A stretch of 64,000 bases of DNA from CAZQVN01 sp964596775 (GTDB lineage Bacteria > Eisenbacteria > RBG-16-71-46 > JABDJR01 > JAWXBZ01), in assembly GCA_964596775.1 (NCBI GenBank), contig CAZQVN010000008.1, positions 1 through 64,000 of the forward strand, in the 5' to 3' direction. The position numbers and the translations under genes are program-made. Shown here one piece after another: positions 33,380 to 41,672 of this stretch (positions are counted from its first letter, which is position 1; every line of letters begins with the position of its first letter). The notes below the pieces were generated by a model that had not been told where the DNA came from, searched no databases, and saw only the letters and a list, made by a program, of their open reading frames with translations.

Positions 33380-36300
33380 TCAGCCGGAGATCCGTTCCCG
33401 AGTCCGCAGGGCCTGGTCCAGGTACGGGCGGGCGCCCGCTTCCTCGAGGAGTCGAATGCCCCGGTCCAGGTCCGCGGAGGCCTCCTCCGAACGCCCCGAC
33501 GCCGCGCTGACGAGGGCCCGCGCATGCAGAGAGCGTCCGAGGACGACGCGGGAATCGATCCCTTCGCTGATGCGGACCGCGGCGTCCAGGGGTTCCCGGG
33601 CCTGGTCCGGCCGGTCCTGCGCCATCCAGACTTCGCCGAGGGCCAGCCGGGCCCGTGATTCCATGACATGCGATCCGCTGGATGCCGCCATCTCCAGGTA
33701 ATACTCGGCGGCCTCGCGGGCTTCCTCGTGGAGACCGAGCGCGGCGAGGGTGCGGCTTCTGCCCGGTTCGATCAGGCTGCGGGAGATCATGTGATCGCTG
33801 CCGGAGAGGATTTTCACGTACGTCTCATGAATGGCCTGCGCCTGCACCCACTCCTCGCGCAGAACGTGGAGCAGGGCGACGGCGGACAGGGCGCAGACAC
33901 GCAGATGTTTCTGGTCCAGTTCGCCCAGGCTCCGGACGGCCTCGCGCCCGAGCGATTCGGCTATCTCGAGATGCCCCGACTCGGCCTCGACGGTGGCCAG
34001 GAACACCGACGAGAGGAGGGCGAGCCGGTTTTCCCCGATGTTGCGGCAGATCTCGATCGCCTGGCTGTACCCCTCCCGCGCTTCGGCGAGGCGTCCGCCG
34101 TTGTACTCCGCCAGCCCTTCGCCGAACAGCGACCAGGCGATGCGGTCCCGGGCGCCCATCTCGTTCCCCAGCGCCCGGTTTTTCCGGCCGTGCTCGAGCG
34201 CCTGCTCGCGGTGCCCGATCATCGCCAGGCATTCGTTCAGGAATTCGTGTCCGAGGGCGACCGCCGGCGGGTACTTCCTGTCCATCCCGAGCTTGAGAGT
34301 GCGCTCGGCCCAGTCCCTGCCCTGGGCCAGCAGGCCCTTGTGCTGGTGCGCCCCCGCCATGTAGCCGTAGATGCGCGTCAGTTCCTCCGGGTCGTCGAAC
34401 GGCTCGGCCATGGCCAGCGCCCGCTCGAGGAACTCGATCGACCGGCCGTGCTGGCCGAGGTAATGGTGATAGCGCCCCATCATGGTGTTGGCGGTGACGA
34501 GGTACCGGCCCTGCGTGGCCGGATCCAGTTCCGCCATGGCTTCCTCGAGATAGCGATGACCACTGAGGTGCCCGGTGGCGGCATAAGCCTCCCCGATCTT
34601 GGCCTTGAGCATGGCGCGCCGGGCCGGGTCCTCCGTCAGCGCCAGGGCGTTCTCCAGGGCTTCGGCGGCCTTGAGATGAAAACCGCGGGCCAGCTGGATT
34701 TCGCCGATACCTTCACCGATGTGGGCCTTGAGGTCGTCGCGGTCCAGCGATTCCGCGCATTCCAGGGCCTGCTCGTAGTAGCGGAACGATTCGTCCAGGG
34801 CGAAGAGCCGGGCGGCCTGCACCGCGGCCCGCTCGGCGTAGGCGTAGCCCTGTTCCAGGTTTCCGGCGTGGATGAAGTGATGCGCAAGCTCCTGCACCCG
34901 GTCGTCGATCGTCGACGCGTAGAGCCTGAGCAGCCCCTCGCCGATCCGGAGATGGAGGCGCCGACGGCGGATCGGATTCTGCTCCTCGTAGAGCACTTCG
35001 CGGATCTTGTCGTGGGTGAACGAGAACGCCTCGCCGCGGTCCGGGCGCACGAGCTGGAGGCTGGCCGCCTCGTCGAGCGCGTCGAGGATCGCGTCCTCGG
35101 TCATCGTGAGCACCGCGGCCAGCTCGTTGAACTCGAACGTCTTGCCGAGCGCCGCGGCCGAGTGGAGCATCTCCATGCAGGGGGCGCCGACATTGTTCAG
35201 GCGCCGGCCGATCGCCTCCTTGACGCTCTGGGGAATGGCGAGGTCGCGGACCTCGCCGCGCTGCCACTCGCGCCCGTCGTGATGGATCTGCCCCTGCTCG
35301 ATGAGCGACTTGACGACCTCCTCGATGAAGAACGGGTTCCCCTCGGTTTCCCGGAACAGCGCGTCGGCGAACTCCGGCGCCACCGACTTCTGCCCGAACA
35401 GGGTGGCGAGCATCGCCCCGGTTTCCGCCGCGGTCAGGCGGTCGAGCGCGAACCGGGTGACGAGGTGCTCGCGGTTCCACTGGACCAGCGACGAAGCGAG
35501 CGGATGCGCGCGGTCCAGTTCGATCTCGCGGTACGCTCCGAGAAAGAAGACCCGGTCGTTCTTCGTCTGGCGGAGCAGGTAGTGCAGCAGCGACAGGGTG
35601 CCCTGGTCGGCCCAGTGCAGGTCGTCGAGGAAGACGAGCACGCCGCTCGTCGCGGCGCGCTGGCGGAGGAACCGCGCCACATGATCGAACAGGCGGAGCT
35701 TCTCCTCGTTCGGCGGCAGCGGCGGATTCGGCGGCAGGGGACCGATGAGATTGTCGATTTCCGGTGCCAGCCGGGTGAGTTCCGCGCCGAGGGGACCGAT
35801 CTCGGTGCGCAGCGTATCCGCGGAGTGGCCGCGGACCCAGCCGCGGAGTGCTTCCACGAACGGGAGATAGGGAGTGGTGGCCTCGAACTCGTAGCATCCT
35901 CCCCGCAGGATCAGCGCGCCGGACAGCTGTGCGTAGACCATGATGTCGTTGGCGAGCCGCGTCTTCCCCACGCCCGGTTCGCCGGAGATCAGCGCCATGC
36001 CCCCCTGCCCCTTGCGCGCCTGCGACCAGAGGTCGCGCAGGGCCTGCAGCTCCCCGCGCCGGCCGACGAGCCGTCCCCGCGCCAGTTTTCCGAGCAGCGA
36101 CACCGTGGAGGCCTGGGACTCGCCGGGCAGGCCGGCTTCCTCGGCCGGTCCGATCACCACCTTTTCCAGCGCCTCGGCGGCCTCGCGGGCGTCGGCAAAG
36201 CGCTCCTCGCGGCGCTTCGCGAGAAGCCGGAGGAGGATCGCCTCCATGGCGTCCGGAACATCGGGCCGGAAGTTCTTCGGCGGGATCACCGGGGCGTTCA

Positions 36301-36979
36301 GGTGTTCGGAGATCACCATGAGCGGATCGTCGCTCGTGAACGGGGGGCGGCCGGTGATCAACTCGTAGAGCAGGACGCCGAGGGAGTAGAGATCGGCGCG
36401 GCCGTCCACCTCCTCGCCGAGCGCCTGCTCGGGGGCGAGATAGGCCGGGGTGCCGATGAGCGCGCCGTCCTGGGTGATGCAGGAACCGGCGCCGATCCGG
36501 GCCACGCCGAGGTCGGTGATCTTGGCGGTGACGGACTCCGCGTCGTCCAGGAGCAGCACGTTGCCCGGCTTGATGTCGCGGTGCACGATGCCCTGGTCGT
36601 GCACGTGGGCCAGGGCGTCGCAGAGCTGGATGGCGAGGTCGCGGATCGCTTCGAGCGTGAGCCCGGTCGCGGCGCGGAGATCGCGGCCGTCGACGAGTTC
36701 CATCACGATGAACGCGCGGCCGTCGGTTTCGCCGGTGTCGTAGACGGCCACGACATGGGGGTGGTTGATCCGCGCGGCCGCCCGGGCCTCCTCGAGCAGA
36801 CGGGCGCGCCCGTCCGCGTCCAGCGAGCTGCCGGCCAGGATCTTCACGGCGACGTCGCGCGCGAGACGCTCGTCATGCGCGCGGTACACGTGACCCATGC
36901 CGCCCCGGCCGATTTCCGAGAGAAGCCGGTAGCGCCCGGCAAGCACGGTGTCCCGGGGGATGGGGCCGGTGTCCTTCAT
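33380..36979 (-). CDS. Serine/threonine kinase with AAA-ATPase and TPR region (PknK-like)
   Basis: The 1199-residue protein begins with a complete Hanks-type kinase domain (about 16-270): glycine loop GRGGMG (24-29), VAVKIL lysine, HRD at 133-135 in VHRDIKPGN, DLG in place of DFG at 156-158, and APE at 182-184. An AAA/NACHT-like ATPase follows, with Walker A GEPGVGKT near 335 and Walker B VLVFLDDLHWAD. The last 550 residues are TPR-like helices. This is the layout of PknK and of MalT-like signalling ATPases, here without a C-terminal HTH. It probably phosphorylates proteins on sensing a ligand through the TPRs. It overlaps the CinA-like gene by four bases and is transcribed after it. Confidence 0.9.
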   Translation of the reverse strand: MKDTGPIPRDTVLAGRYRLLSEIGRGGMGHVYRAHDERLARDVAVKILAGSSLDADGRARLLEEARAAARINHPHVVAVYDTGETDGRAFIVMELVDGRDLRAATGLTLEAIRDLAIQLCDALAHVHDQGIVHRDIKPGNVLLLDDAESVTAKITDLGVARIGAGSCITQDGALIGTPAYLAPEQALGEEVDGRADLYSLGVLLYELITGRPPFTSDDPLMVISEHLNAPVIPPKNFRPDVPDAMEAILLRLLAKRREERFADAREAAEALEKVVIGPAEEAGLPGESQASTVSLLGKLARGRLVGRRGELQALRDLWSQARKGQGGMALISGEPGVGKTRLANDIMVYAQLSGALILRGGCYEFEATTPYLPFVEALRGWVRGHSADTLRTEIGPLGAELTRLAPEIDNLIGPLPPNPPLPPNEEKLRLFDHVARFLRQRAATSGVLVFLDDLHWADQGTLSLLHYLLRQTKNDRVFFLGAYREIELDRAHPLASSLVQWNREHLVTRFALDRLTAAETGAMLATLFGQKSVAPEFADALFRETEGNPFFIEEVVKSLIEQGQIHHDGREWQRGEVRDLAIPQSVKEAIGRRLNNVGAPCMEMLHSAAALGKTFEFNELAAVLTMTEDAILDALDEAASLQLVRPDRGEAFSFTHDKIREVLYEEQNPIRRRRLHLRIGEGLLRLYASTIDDRVQELAHHFIHAGNLEQGYAYAERAAVQAARLFALDESFRYYEQALECAESLDRDDLKAHIGEGIGEIQLARGFHLKAAEALENALALTEDPARRAMLKAKIGEAYAATGHLSGHRYLEEAMAELDPATQGRYLVTANTMMGRYHHYLGQHGRSIEFLERALAMAEPFDDPEELTRIYGYMAGAHQHKGLLAQGRDWAERTLKLGMDRKYPPAVALGHEFLNECLAMIGHREQALEHGRKNRALGNEMGARDRIAWSLFGEGLAEYNGGRLAEAREGYSQAIEICRNIGENRLALLSSVFLATVEAESGHLEIAESLGREAVRSLGELDQKHLRVCALSAVALLHVLREEWVQAQAIHETYVKILSGSDHMISRSLIEPGRSRTLAALGLHEEAREAAEYYLEMAASSGSHVMESRARLALGEVWMAQDRPDQAREPLDAAVRISEGIDSRVVLGRSLHARALVSAASGRSEEASADLDRGIRLLEEAGARPYLDQALRTRERISG

Positions 36980-37686
36980 CGGTTCCTCCCGGTCAGCGCC
37001 CGGGTTTCCTCGGCTGCGGCCTCGACGGCCGCGGGATCGGCGCCCTTGAAGATGAGGCGCACGAACCAGCCGTTCTCGTCGCGCACCGGGTAGGAGCCGA
37101 TGGCCACGCCGGGGTGGCGGGCCTGGATGGCCGTCAATCCGTCGGCAAAATCGCCCTCGCGGAGGCGCGTCATGAGTTCCACCCGGTGATCCGGGCGGCC
37201 GCTGAACTCGGGGGCGACGGCTTCGAAGATGTCGACGAGGAGATCGGGGACGCCGGGAAAGACGTAGATCTTGTCGACGGCAAAACCGAACACGCCGGTC
37301 TTCTGCCCGGGAAGAACCCGGGCGCCGTGCGGGAGGAGCGCCATCTTCAGCTCCGCCGGGGTGATCCCGGGCCCGTAACCCTTGCGCAGGCGCTGTTCCG
37401 CCTCGGCGTGAACCGCCAGGGGAATGCTGAGCGATTGCGCCACGGACTCGCGGGTCCGGTCGTCATGGGTCGGACCGATGCCCCCGGTGAGGAGGATCCG
37501 GTCGTACAGCGACAAACCGCCGCGGATCCCTTCGGTGATCGCGTCATCCTCGTCGGGGACAACGAGGATCGAAGCCACCTTCGTGCCGAGGCCGCTGAGG
37601 CGGCGGGCCAGATAGTGGATGTTCCGGTCCTCGACTTCGCCGCTCAGGACTTCGTTTCCGATGATGACGATCCGGGCTGTGAGCAT
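36976..37686 (-). CDS. CinA-like molybdopterin-binding domain protein
   Basis: The 236-residue protein matches the N-terminal MoaB/Mog-like domain of CinA: TARIVIIGNEVLSGEVEDRN, LLTGGIGPTHDDRT, LPHGARVLPGQKTGVFGFAVDKIYVFPGVP. CinA-type proteins without the C-terminal amidase domain are linked to ADP-ribose pyrophosphatase activity or are of unknown role. No C-terminal deamidase domain is present. The stop overlaps the kinase start (ATGA), so the two are one operon. The ATG at 37686 has no strong Shine-Dalgarno but fits where similarity begins. Confidence 0.82.
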   Translation of the reverse strand: MLTARIVIIGNEVLSGEVEDRNIHYLARRLSGLGTKVASILVVPDEDDAITEGIRGGLSLYDRILLTGGIGPTHDDRTRESVAQSLSIPLAVHAEAEQRLRKGYGPGITPAELKMALLPHGARVLPGQKTGVFGFAVDKIYVFPGVPDLLVDIFEAVAPEFSGRPDHRVELMTRLREGDFADGLTAIQARHPGVAIGSYPVRDENGWFVRLIFKGADPAAVEAAAEETRALTGRNR

Positions 37687-37767
37687 CTGTTCGATGGGCC
37701 TGACTGTGGCACGAGTGAATGAACGTCGTCGCCGGGCCGGAACGGCCCTGCGACCCTTCGGGGCGCG

Positions 37768-37796
37768 TTGACGCTGTTCCCGGGCCTCATTATAGT
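37768..37796 (+). promoter_or_regulatory. Sigma-70 promoter of the CBS-protein gene
   Basis: TTGACG and TATAGT are separated by exactly 17 bases, 46 bases upstream of the ATG at 37843. Confidence 0.75.
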
Positions 37797-37842
37797 GGGG
37801 AAGTTCGCCTTTACACCACCACCTCAGGCACGGGGGCACGCG

Positions 37843-38295
37843 ATGAAGACGATCGGAAGTCTGATCCGGGGGCGCGAGGTCTTTTTCATTGAACCCTCCG
37901 CAACGGTCATGGAGACCGTACAACTTCTCGTCGAAAAGAAGGTCGGAGCCGTTCCCGTCCTGGAGAACGGGAGGGTCGTCGGCATTTTCTCGGAACGCGA
38001 TCTGTTGACGCGCGTCGTGGCGAAGGGGTTGTCCCCGGACACGGTGAAGGTGGCGGACGTCATGAGCCGGGACATCATCGTGGCGCAGGCCTCGGACACG
38101 ATCGATGAATGCGAACAGCGGATGAACCAGGCGCGCATCCGCCACGTACCCGTTGTGGAAGGGGACCGGATGATCGGGTTCGTGTCCCTCCGCGGTCTTC
38201 TCCAGGAGGAAGTTTCCGAGAAGAGCGAGGAAATCGAGTACCTGAACTCCTACATCCACTTCCAGCCCCCGGCCCCGGAAGCGGGCGAAGCGTAA
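37843..38295 (+). CDS. Two-CBS-domain protein
   Basis: The 150-residue protein is a tandem CBS pair (Bateman module) with no other domain. CBS1 spans about 5-60 (VFFIEPSATVMETVQLLVEKKVGAVPV, GIFSERDLLTRV), and CBS2 about 67-125 (VADVMSRDIIVAQASDTIDECEQRM, RHVPVVEG, GFVSLRGLL). Such proteins usually bind adenine nucleotides and report energy state to a partner enzyme. The partner is unknown; the next gene is an OsmC protein only four bases away, so they are co-transcribed. Confidence 0.9.
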   Translation: MKTIGSLIRGREVFFIEPSATVMETVQLLVEKKVGAVPVLENGRVVGIFSERDLLTRVVAKGLSPDTVKVADVMSRDIIVAQASDTIDECEQRMNQARIRHVPVVEGDRMIGFVSLRGLLQEEVSEKSEEIEYLNSYIHFQPPAPEAGEA

Positions 38296-38299
38296 CCCC

Positions 38300-38767
38300 T
38301 TGGCGATCACCGAAGTCAGCCTCAGCCTCGAAGAGGGGAACGTTTGCCAGATCTTCACGAAGACGCACATCATCGCCGCGGACGATCCGGCCGATCCCGA
38401 GGCCGAGGACGAGGGGCCGACGCCCCTGGAATACGTGATGGCCGGCTACGGCGCCTCGGCGGCGATCGCGGTGAAGGAAACGGCGGACCGGCTGGACATC
38501 GAGGTGGAGGAGGTCCAGGCCAGCGTCAAGTGGCGGACGACGCACCGCAGGCTGATGGACACCGACGAGCCGCGGACGCCCCACGCGATCCAGCGGGAAA
38601 TCCGCATCCGGGTGGGCCGTGACATTTCCGAGCAGGAGCGGGACGCGCTGATCGCGGCCGCCAAGTCGTGCCCGGTGGACCGGGCCCTGGCCGGCGGTCC
38701 GAAGGTCGAGGACGCGCTGTACGTGTTCGGTTACGCCGATCCGGACGGCGGAGAGCCGGCGGAGTAG
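38300..38767 (+). CDS. OsmC-like family protein
   Basis: The 155-residue protein fits the OsmC/Ohr fold: an N-terminal strand region, a central helix in MAGYGASAAIAVKETADRLDIEVEEVQASVKW, and a C-terminal SCPVDRAL segment. OsmC and Ohr peroxidases use two cysteines. The second is present (SCPV), but the central helix carries Ala-Ser where the peroxidatic Cys is expected, so peroxidase activity is doubtful. The start is TTG with no strong Shine-Dalgarno. Its last 37 bases overlap the end of the convergent GreA-fusion gene. Confidence 0.75.
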   Translation: MAITEVSLSLEEGNVCQIFTKTHIIAADDPADPEAEDEGPTPLEYVMAGYGASAAIAVKETADRLDIEVEEVQASVKWRTTHRRLMDTDEPRTPHAIQREIRIRVGRDISEQERDALIAAAKSCPVDRALAGGPKVEDALYVFGYADPDGGEPAE

Positions 38768-41481
38768 ACCACCCCCGCCGGAGGCCCCGCCGGCTTTTTC
38801 TCGGCGACCGAGAGCAGCGTGAACTTCTTCACGGTTTCGCCGGTCACGTAATCGAACGCCTCCCCCGCCTTCCGTCCGTACATCGAGCGGCCGAGCGGCG
38901 CGCGGTACGAAATGACGTTGTCGCCGTAGACGCCGTCGCCCTCGCCGAGAATCCAGTACTCCGCCTCGACGCCGGTCTCCTCGTCGCGGATGCGGACGAG
39001 CGTGGCCGGGCCGGCCTTCGTGCCGTCCACGGTCAGGTCTTCGAGGATGCGCACCTTCTCCAGGTGGGCATCGAGCTGGGTCAGGCGCTTGGACGCGTTC
39101 GCCTGTTTCAGCTTGGCCGCTTCGTACTCCGCGTTTTCCTTGAGATCTCCGAGTTCGCGCGCCTTGCGGATGGCGGCTGGGATGACCGTCTTCAGGTCGA
39201 GGTTGACCCGGGCCAGCTCCGCGGACAGCGTTTCGAACGTGAAGCGGGTCATGATGATGGCGCCGCTCATGATGTCGTCCTGGGGCGCGGCGCTGAACAG
39301 CTTGGCGTGCGCCTGGGCGCGCTTCGACTGGACGGACTGGACGACCGCGGAGAGTCCGGCGTCGTCGAACGCATCGAGAATCGGGAACAGCACGCGGTCC
39401 GAGGCGCGCCAGTCGCGCAGGCGGGCCATGAGGATCGATTCCGTTCTTTCGTCGGGCGGGCAGGCGCGCACGCGCGACATCAGCCCCCCCCTGGCATCCA
39501 TCAGCTTGATCCCCTTCTTGCGGACCGGCTCGCGGCCGGTCGTGTTCAGCAGGTCGAGGACGCCGATGAGGACGGACCAGAGAATCACGTCGTAGCGCCC
39601 GTCGTTGTCCGCGTCGGCGGCCACGCGATCGGCGGCCACGAACAGCGCGTCGATGTTGTCGGACGGCGCTTCCGAAAGCCGGCGGTAGAAGGCCACCGGG
39701 TCGGGGTTGCCCTCCCTGAACAGGCTGTCGAATGCGCGATCGCGGAGCGTGGCGGAGCGGGCGTTCAATCCCACCGCCAGCGCGTCGGCGCGGGCGGAAC
39801 TGGCCAGGCCGATGTCGAGCATCTCGATCTGCTCGGCCTGGCTTCCGGCCGTGGACAGGTCGAAGCGCTCGGTAAAGAAGTCGATGATCGCGGCGCGGTG
39901 TTCGCTCTTCCTGTCGGACTGCCACTTCGAAAGCAGCAGATGCGCCCGGGCCCGCTCCGGCAGCTTCGCCGAAGTGCGGGACGACCACTTTTCGACCCGC
40001 TCGGCGTACTTCTTCATCAGGGCATCCGAGGAACCGGGGTGATGTTCAAGGTAACCGAGGACGAGGTCCATGTTGTGATGGATCCCCTGCGGCTCGTCGA
40101 TCGGAAGTTCGACGGCCACGTCCTCGTCGTCGTCGAGGTTCTGCGCGGGGTCCGGGAGGGCGTAGCTGTCGCGGAAGGCCTGGCGCGCGTCGATCCGCGG
40201 GTCGGAGGCCATGGCCGTCTTGGCCTTTTTCCACCAGCCGCTCCACTCGCCCGTGGCCAGCACGGCCGGAACCAGGATTTTCCGGAGCGCCGGGCCGTCC
40301 GCTTCACCGCCGGCGCGCCGCAGGCCGATGATGACCAGCTCCACGGGATCCTCGGTCACGAGTTTCCGAAGCCGGTCCTTGTGGAACGCGACGAGCACCT
40401 TGAGATCGTCGGCCGGGAGGCTGGCGAGGACCTGGCTGGCGGCCTTGAGATTCATCCGGTGGTTCGGTTTCGTGGCGAACTTGATCGTCAGCGATTCGCC
40501 GTCGTTGTCGAGGATTTCGCCGAGCCCCCAGCCGGAGTGCTCCACGTAGAACCCGGGGGAGTAGGGGAGAACCGTGTCGAGCATCTTCAATCCTTCCGCC
40601 GCCGGCAGGGCCAGGCGGCCGAGACCGGAGACCTCGATCATCCGCTCGATGGCCGGGAGGTTCTTGCGGGCTTCCTTGAGAACGGTCACCGCGAGCGGCC
40701 GCCAGGCGTTCGCGCCGGGGTGGCGTTCGAGCGCGTGCCGGGCCGTTTTCCAGGCGGCTTCGGCCAGGTTGTGCCGGAGAGCGCCGGGCAGGATCATTTC
40801 GAACAGCGCGGCGGCGGGATCCCCGAATCCCTCTTTCGTCAGTGCGTCCACGGCCTCGAGGCAGCGCAGGAACACCGAGGCTTCCGGGGCTTCGACGAGC
40901 CGGAGGATCGTTTCCTCGACCCGCGCGATGTCCTTTTCCTCGGCCAGCGGAGTCAGCGACGCGGCGAGCAGGCGGCGCCCTTCCTTCGACGTGCCGCGGT
41001 CCTCGAGCATCGATCCGAGGCACCAGGTCAGCTCGTGGAAATCGGGGAGCTGCGTGTGCGCGGCCCGGAGCGTTTCCTCGGACACGGCGGAGCCGCCCGA
41101 CTTTTTCCAGGCGCGGACCAGGTAGCGGGCCGCGGCCATCGATTCCGAGGCGGTGAGCCACTCGCCGGCAACGCGGGAGAGGACGGGCCACGCCTCCTGC
41201 TGATTCAGCTTTTCGCAGAGCGGCTGGTACAGCTGGTCGGCCAGGTCGAGGTCGCCCCGCAGGCGGGCGAGTGCCGCTTCCACGTACGTGCGCGCCGTCT
41301 GAACGCCCTGGCGGGCCGGCAGCTTGCCGAGATGGCCGTCGACGCCGTCCAGCGTCTTGTTTTCCGCGGCGGCCGAGAGGGCCGTGGACAGGGCGGCGTA
41401 GCCGTCGGTATCGAGATCGGCGGCGCCGTTCGCGCCGAGAGCCGATTCGAGGGCGGCCGAAAGGTCGGCGGATGAGCTCAT
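38731..41481 (-). CDS. GreA-type transcript cleavage factor fused to a ~740-residue helical domain
   Basis: The C-terminal ~173 residues (from about 744) form a complete GreA/GreB factor. The coiled-coil tip GDLKENAEYEAAK keeps the Asp and Glu that activate RNA cleavage in stalled RNA polymerase, and the globular domain contains AEYWILGEGDGVYGDNVISY and SMYGRKAGE. The preceding ~740 residues are alpha-helical, Ala/Leu/Glu-rich and TPR/HEAT-like, with no recognised enzyme motif. Normal GreA is about 160 residues; chlamydial GreA also has a large N-terminal extension. The ATG at 41481 is chosen because the open frame upstream of it runs into the aconitase promoter. It is divergent from the aconitase gene and converges with the OsmC gene, overlapping it by 37 bases. 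Confidence 0.85.
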   Translation of the reverse strand: MSSSADLSAALESALGANGAADLDTDGYAALSTALSAAAENKTLDGVDGHLGKLPARQGVQTARTYVEAALARLRGDLDLADQLYQPLCEKLNQQEAWPVLSRVAGEWLTASESMAAARYLVRAWKKSGGSAVSEETLRAAHTQLPDFHELTWCLGSMLEDRGTSKEGRRLLAASLTPLAEEKDIARVEETILRLVEAPEASVFLRCLEAVDALTKEGFGDPAAALFEMILPGALRHNLAEAAWKTARHALERHPGANAWRPLAVTVLKEARKNLPAIERMIEVSGLGRLALPAAEGLKMLDTVLPYSPGFYVEHSGWGLGEILDNDGESLTIKFATKPNHRMNLKAASQVLASLPADDLKVLVAFHKDRLRKLVTEDPVELVIIGLRRAGGEADGPALRKILVPAVLATGEWSGWWKKAKTAMASDPRIDARQAFRDSYALPDPAQNLDDDEDVAVELPIDEPQGIHHNMDLVLGYLEHHPGSSDALMKKYAERVEKWSSRTSAKLPERARAHLLLSKWQSDRKSEHRAAIIDFFTERFDLSTAGSQAEQIEMLDIGLASSARADALAVGLNARSATLRDRAFDSLFREGNPDPVAFYRRLSEAPSDNIDALFVAADRVAADADNDGRYDVILWSVLIGVLDLLNTTGREPVRKKGIKLMDARGGLMSRVRACPPDERTESILMARLRDWRASDRVLFPILDAFDDAGLSAVVQSVQSKRAQAHAKLFSAAPQDDIMSGAIIMTRFTFETLSAELARVNLDLKTVIPAAIRKARELGDLKENAEYEAAKLKQANASKRLTQLDAHLEKVRILEDLTVDGTKAGPATLVRIRDEETGVEAEYWILGEGDGVYGDNVISYRAPLGRSMYGRKAGEAFDYVTGETVKKFTLLSVAEKKPAGPPAGVVYSAGSPPSGSA

Positions 41482-41556
41482 GGGGGGAAGTCTCCCTCTG
41501 GATAAGGCAAAAGAGAGCGGTGACCCCGTTGATCGGGGCCGGACCGCACGCTTCAT

Positions 41557-41584
41557 TTGAAGAATGAAAGCCATCATGTATACC
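41557..41584 (+). promoter_or_regulatory. Candidate promoter of the aconitase gene
   Basis: TTGAAG and TATACC are separated by 16 bases, 88 bases upstream of the ATG. The -10 box overlaps the -10 box of the opposite-strand promoter at a shared GTATAC. Confidence 0.45.
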
Positions 41585-41606
41585 CTATATGGCCTGTTTC
41601 TGGCAA
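41577..41606 (-). promoter_or_regulatory. Candidate promoter of the GreA-fusion gene
   Basis: On the minus strand TTGCCA and TATACA are separated by 18 bases, 95 bases upstream of the ATG. It overlaps the aconitase promoter, so the two may be mutually exclusive. Confidence 0.5.
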
Positions 41607-41672
41607 CCGAAGGGGCGACCGGCTGTGGTACTCTACACGGACCCATCACCCACTTTCCGGAGACTCGAAGAC

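Noticed and set aside
33668..37093. 1141-codon open frame on the plus strand opposite the kinase gene
   Set aside because: It is a reverse-strand shadow created by high GC and codon bias; its translation has no domain and the minus-strand frame encodes a clear kinase-ATPase-TPR protein.
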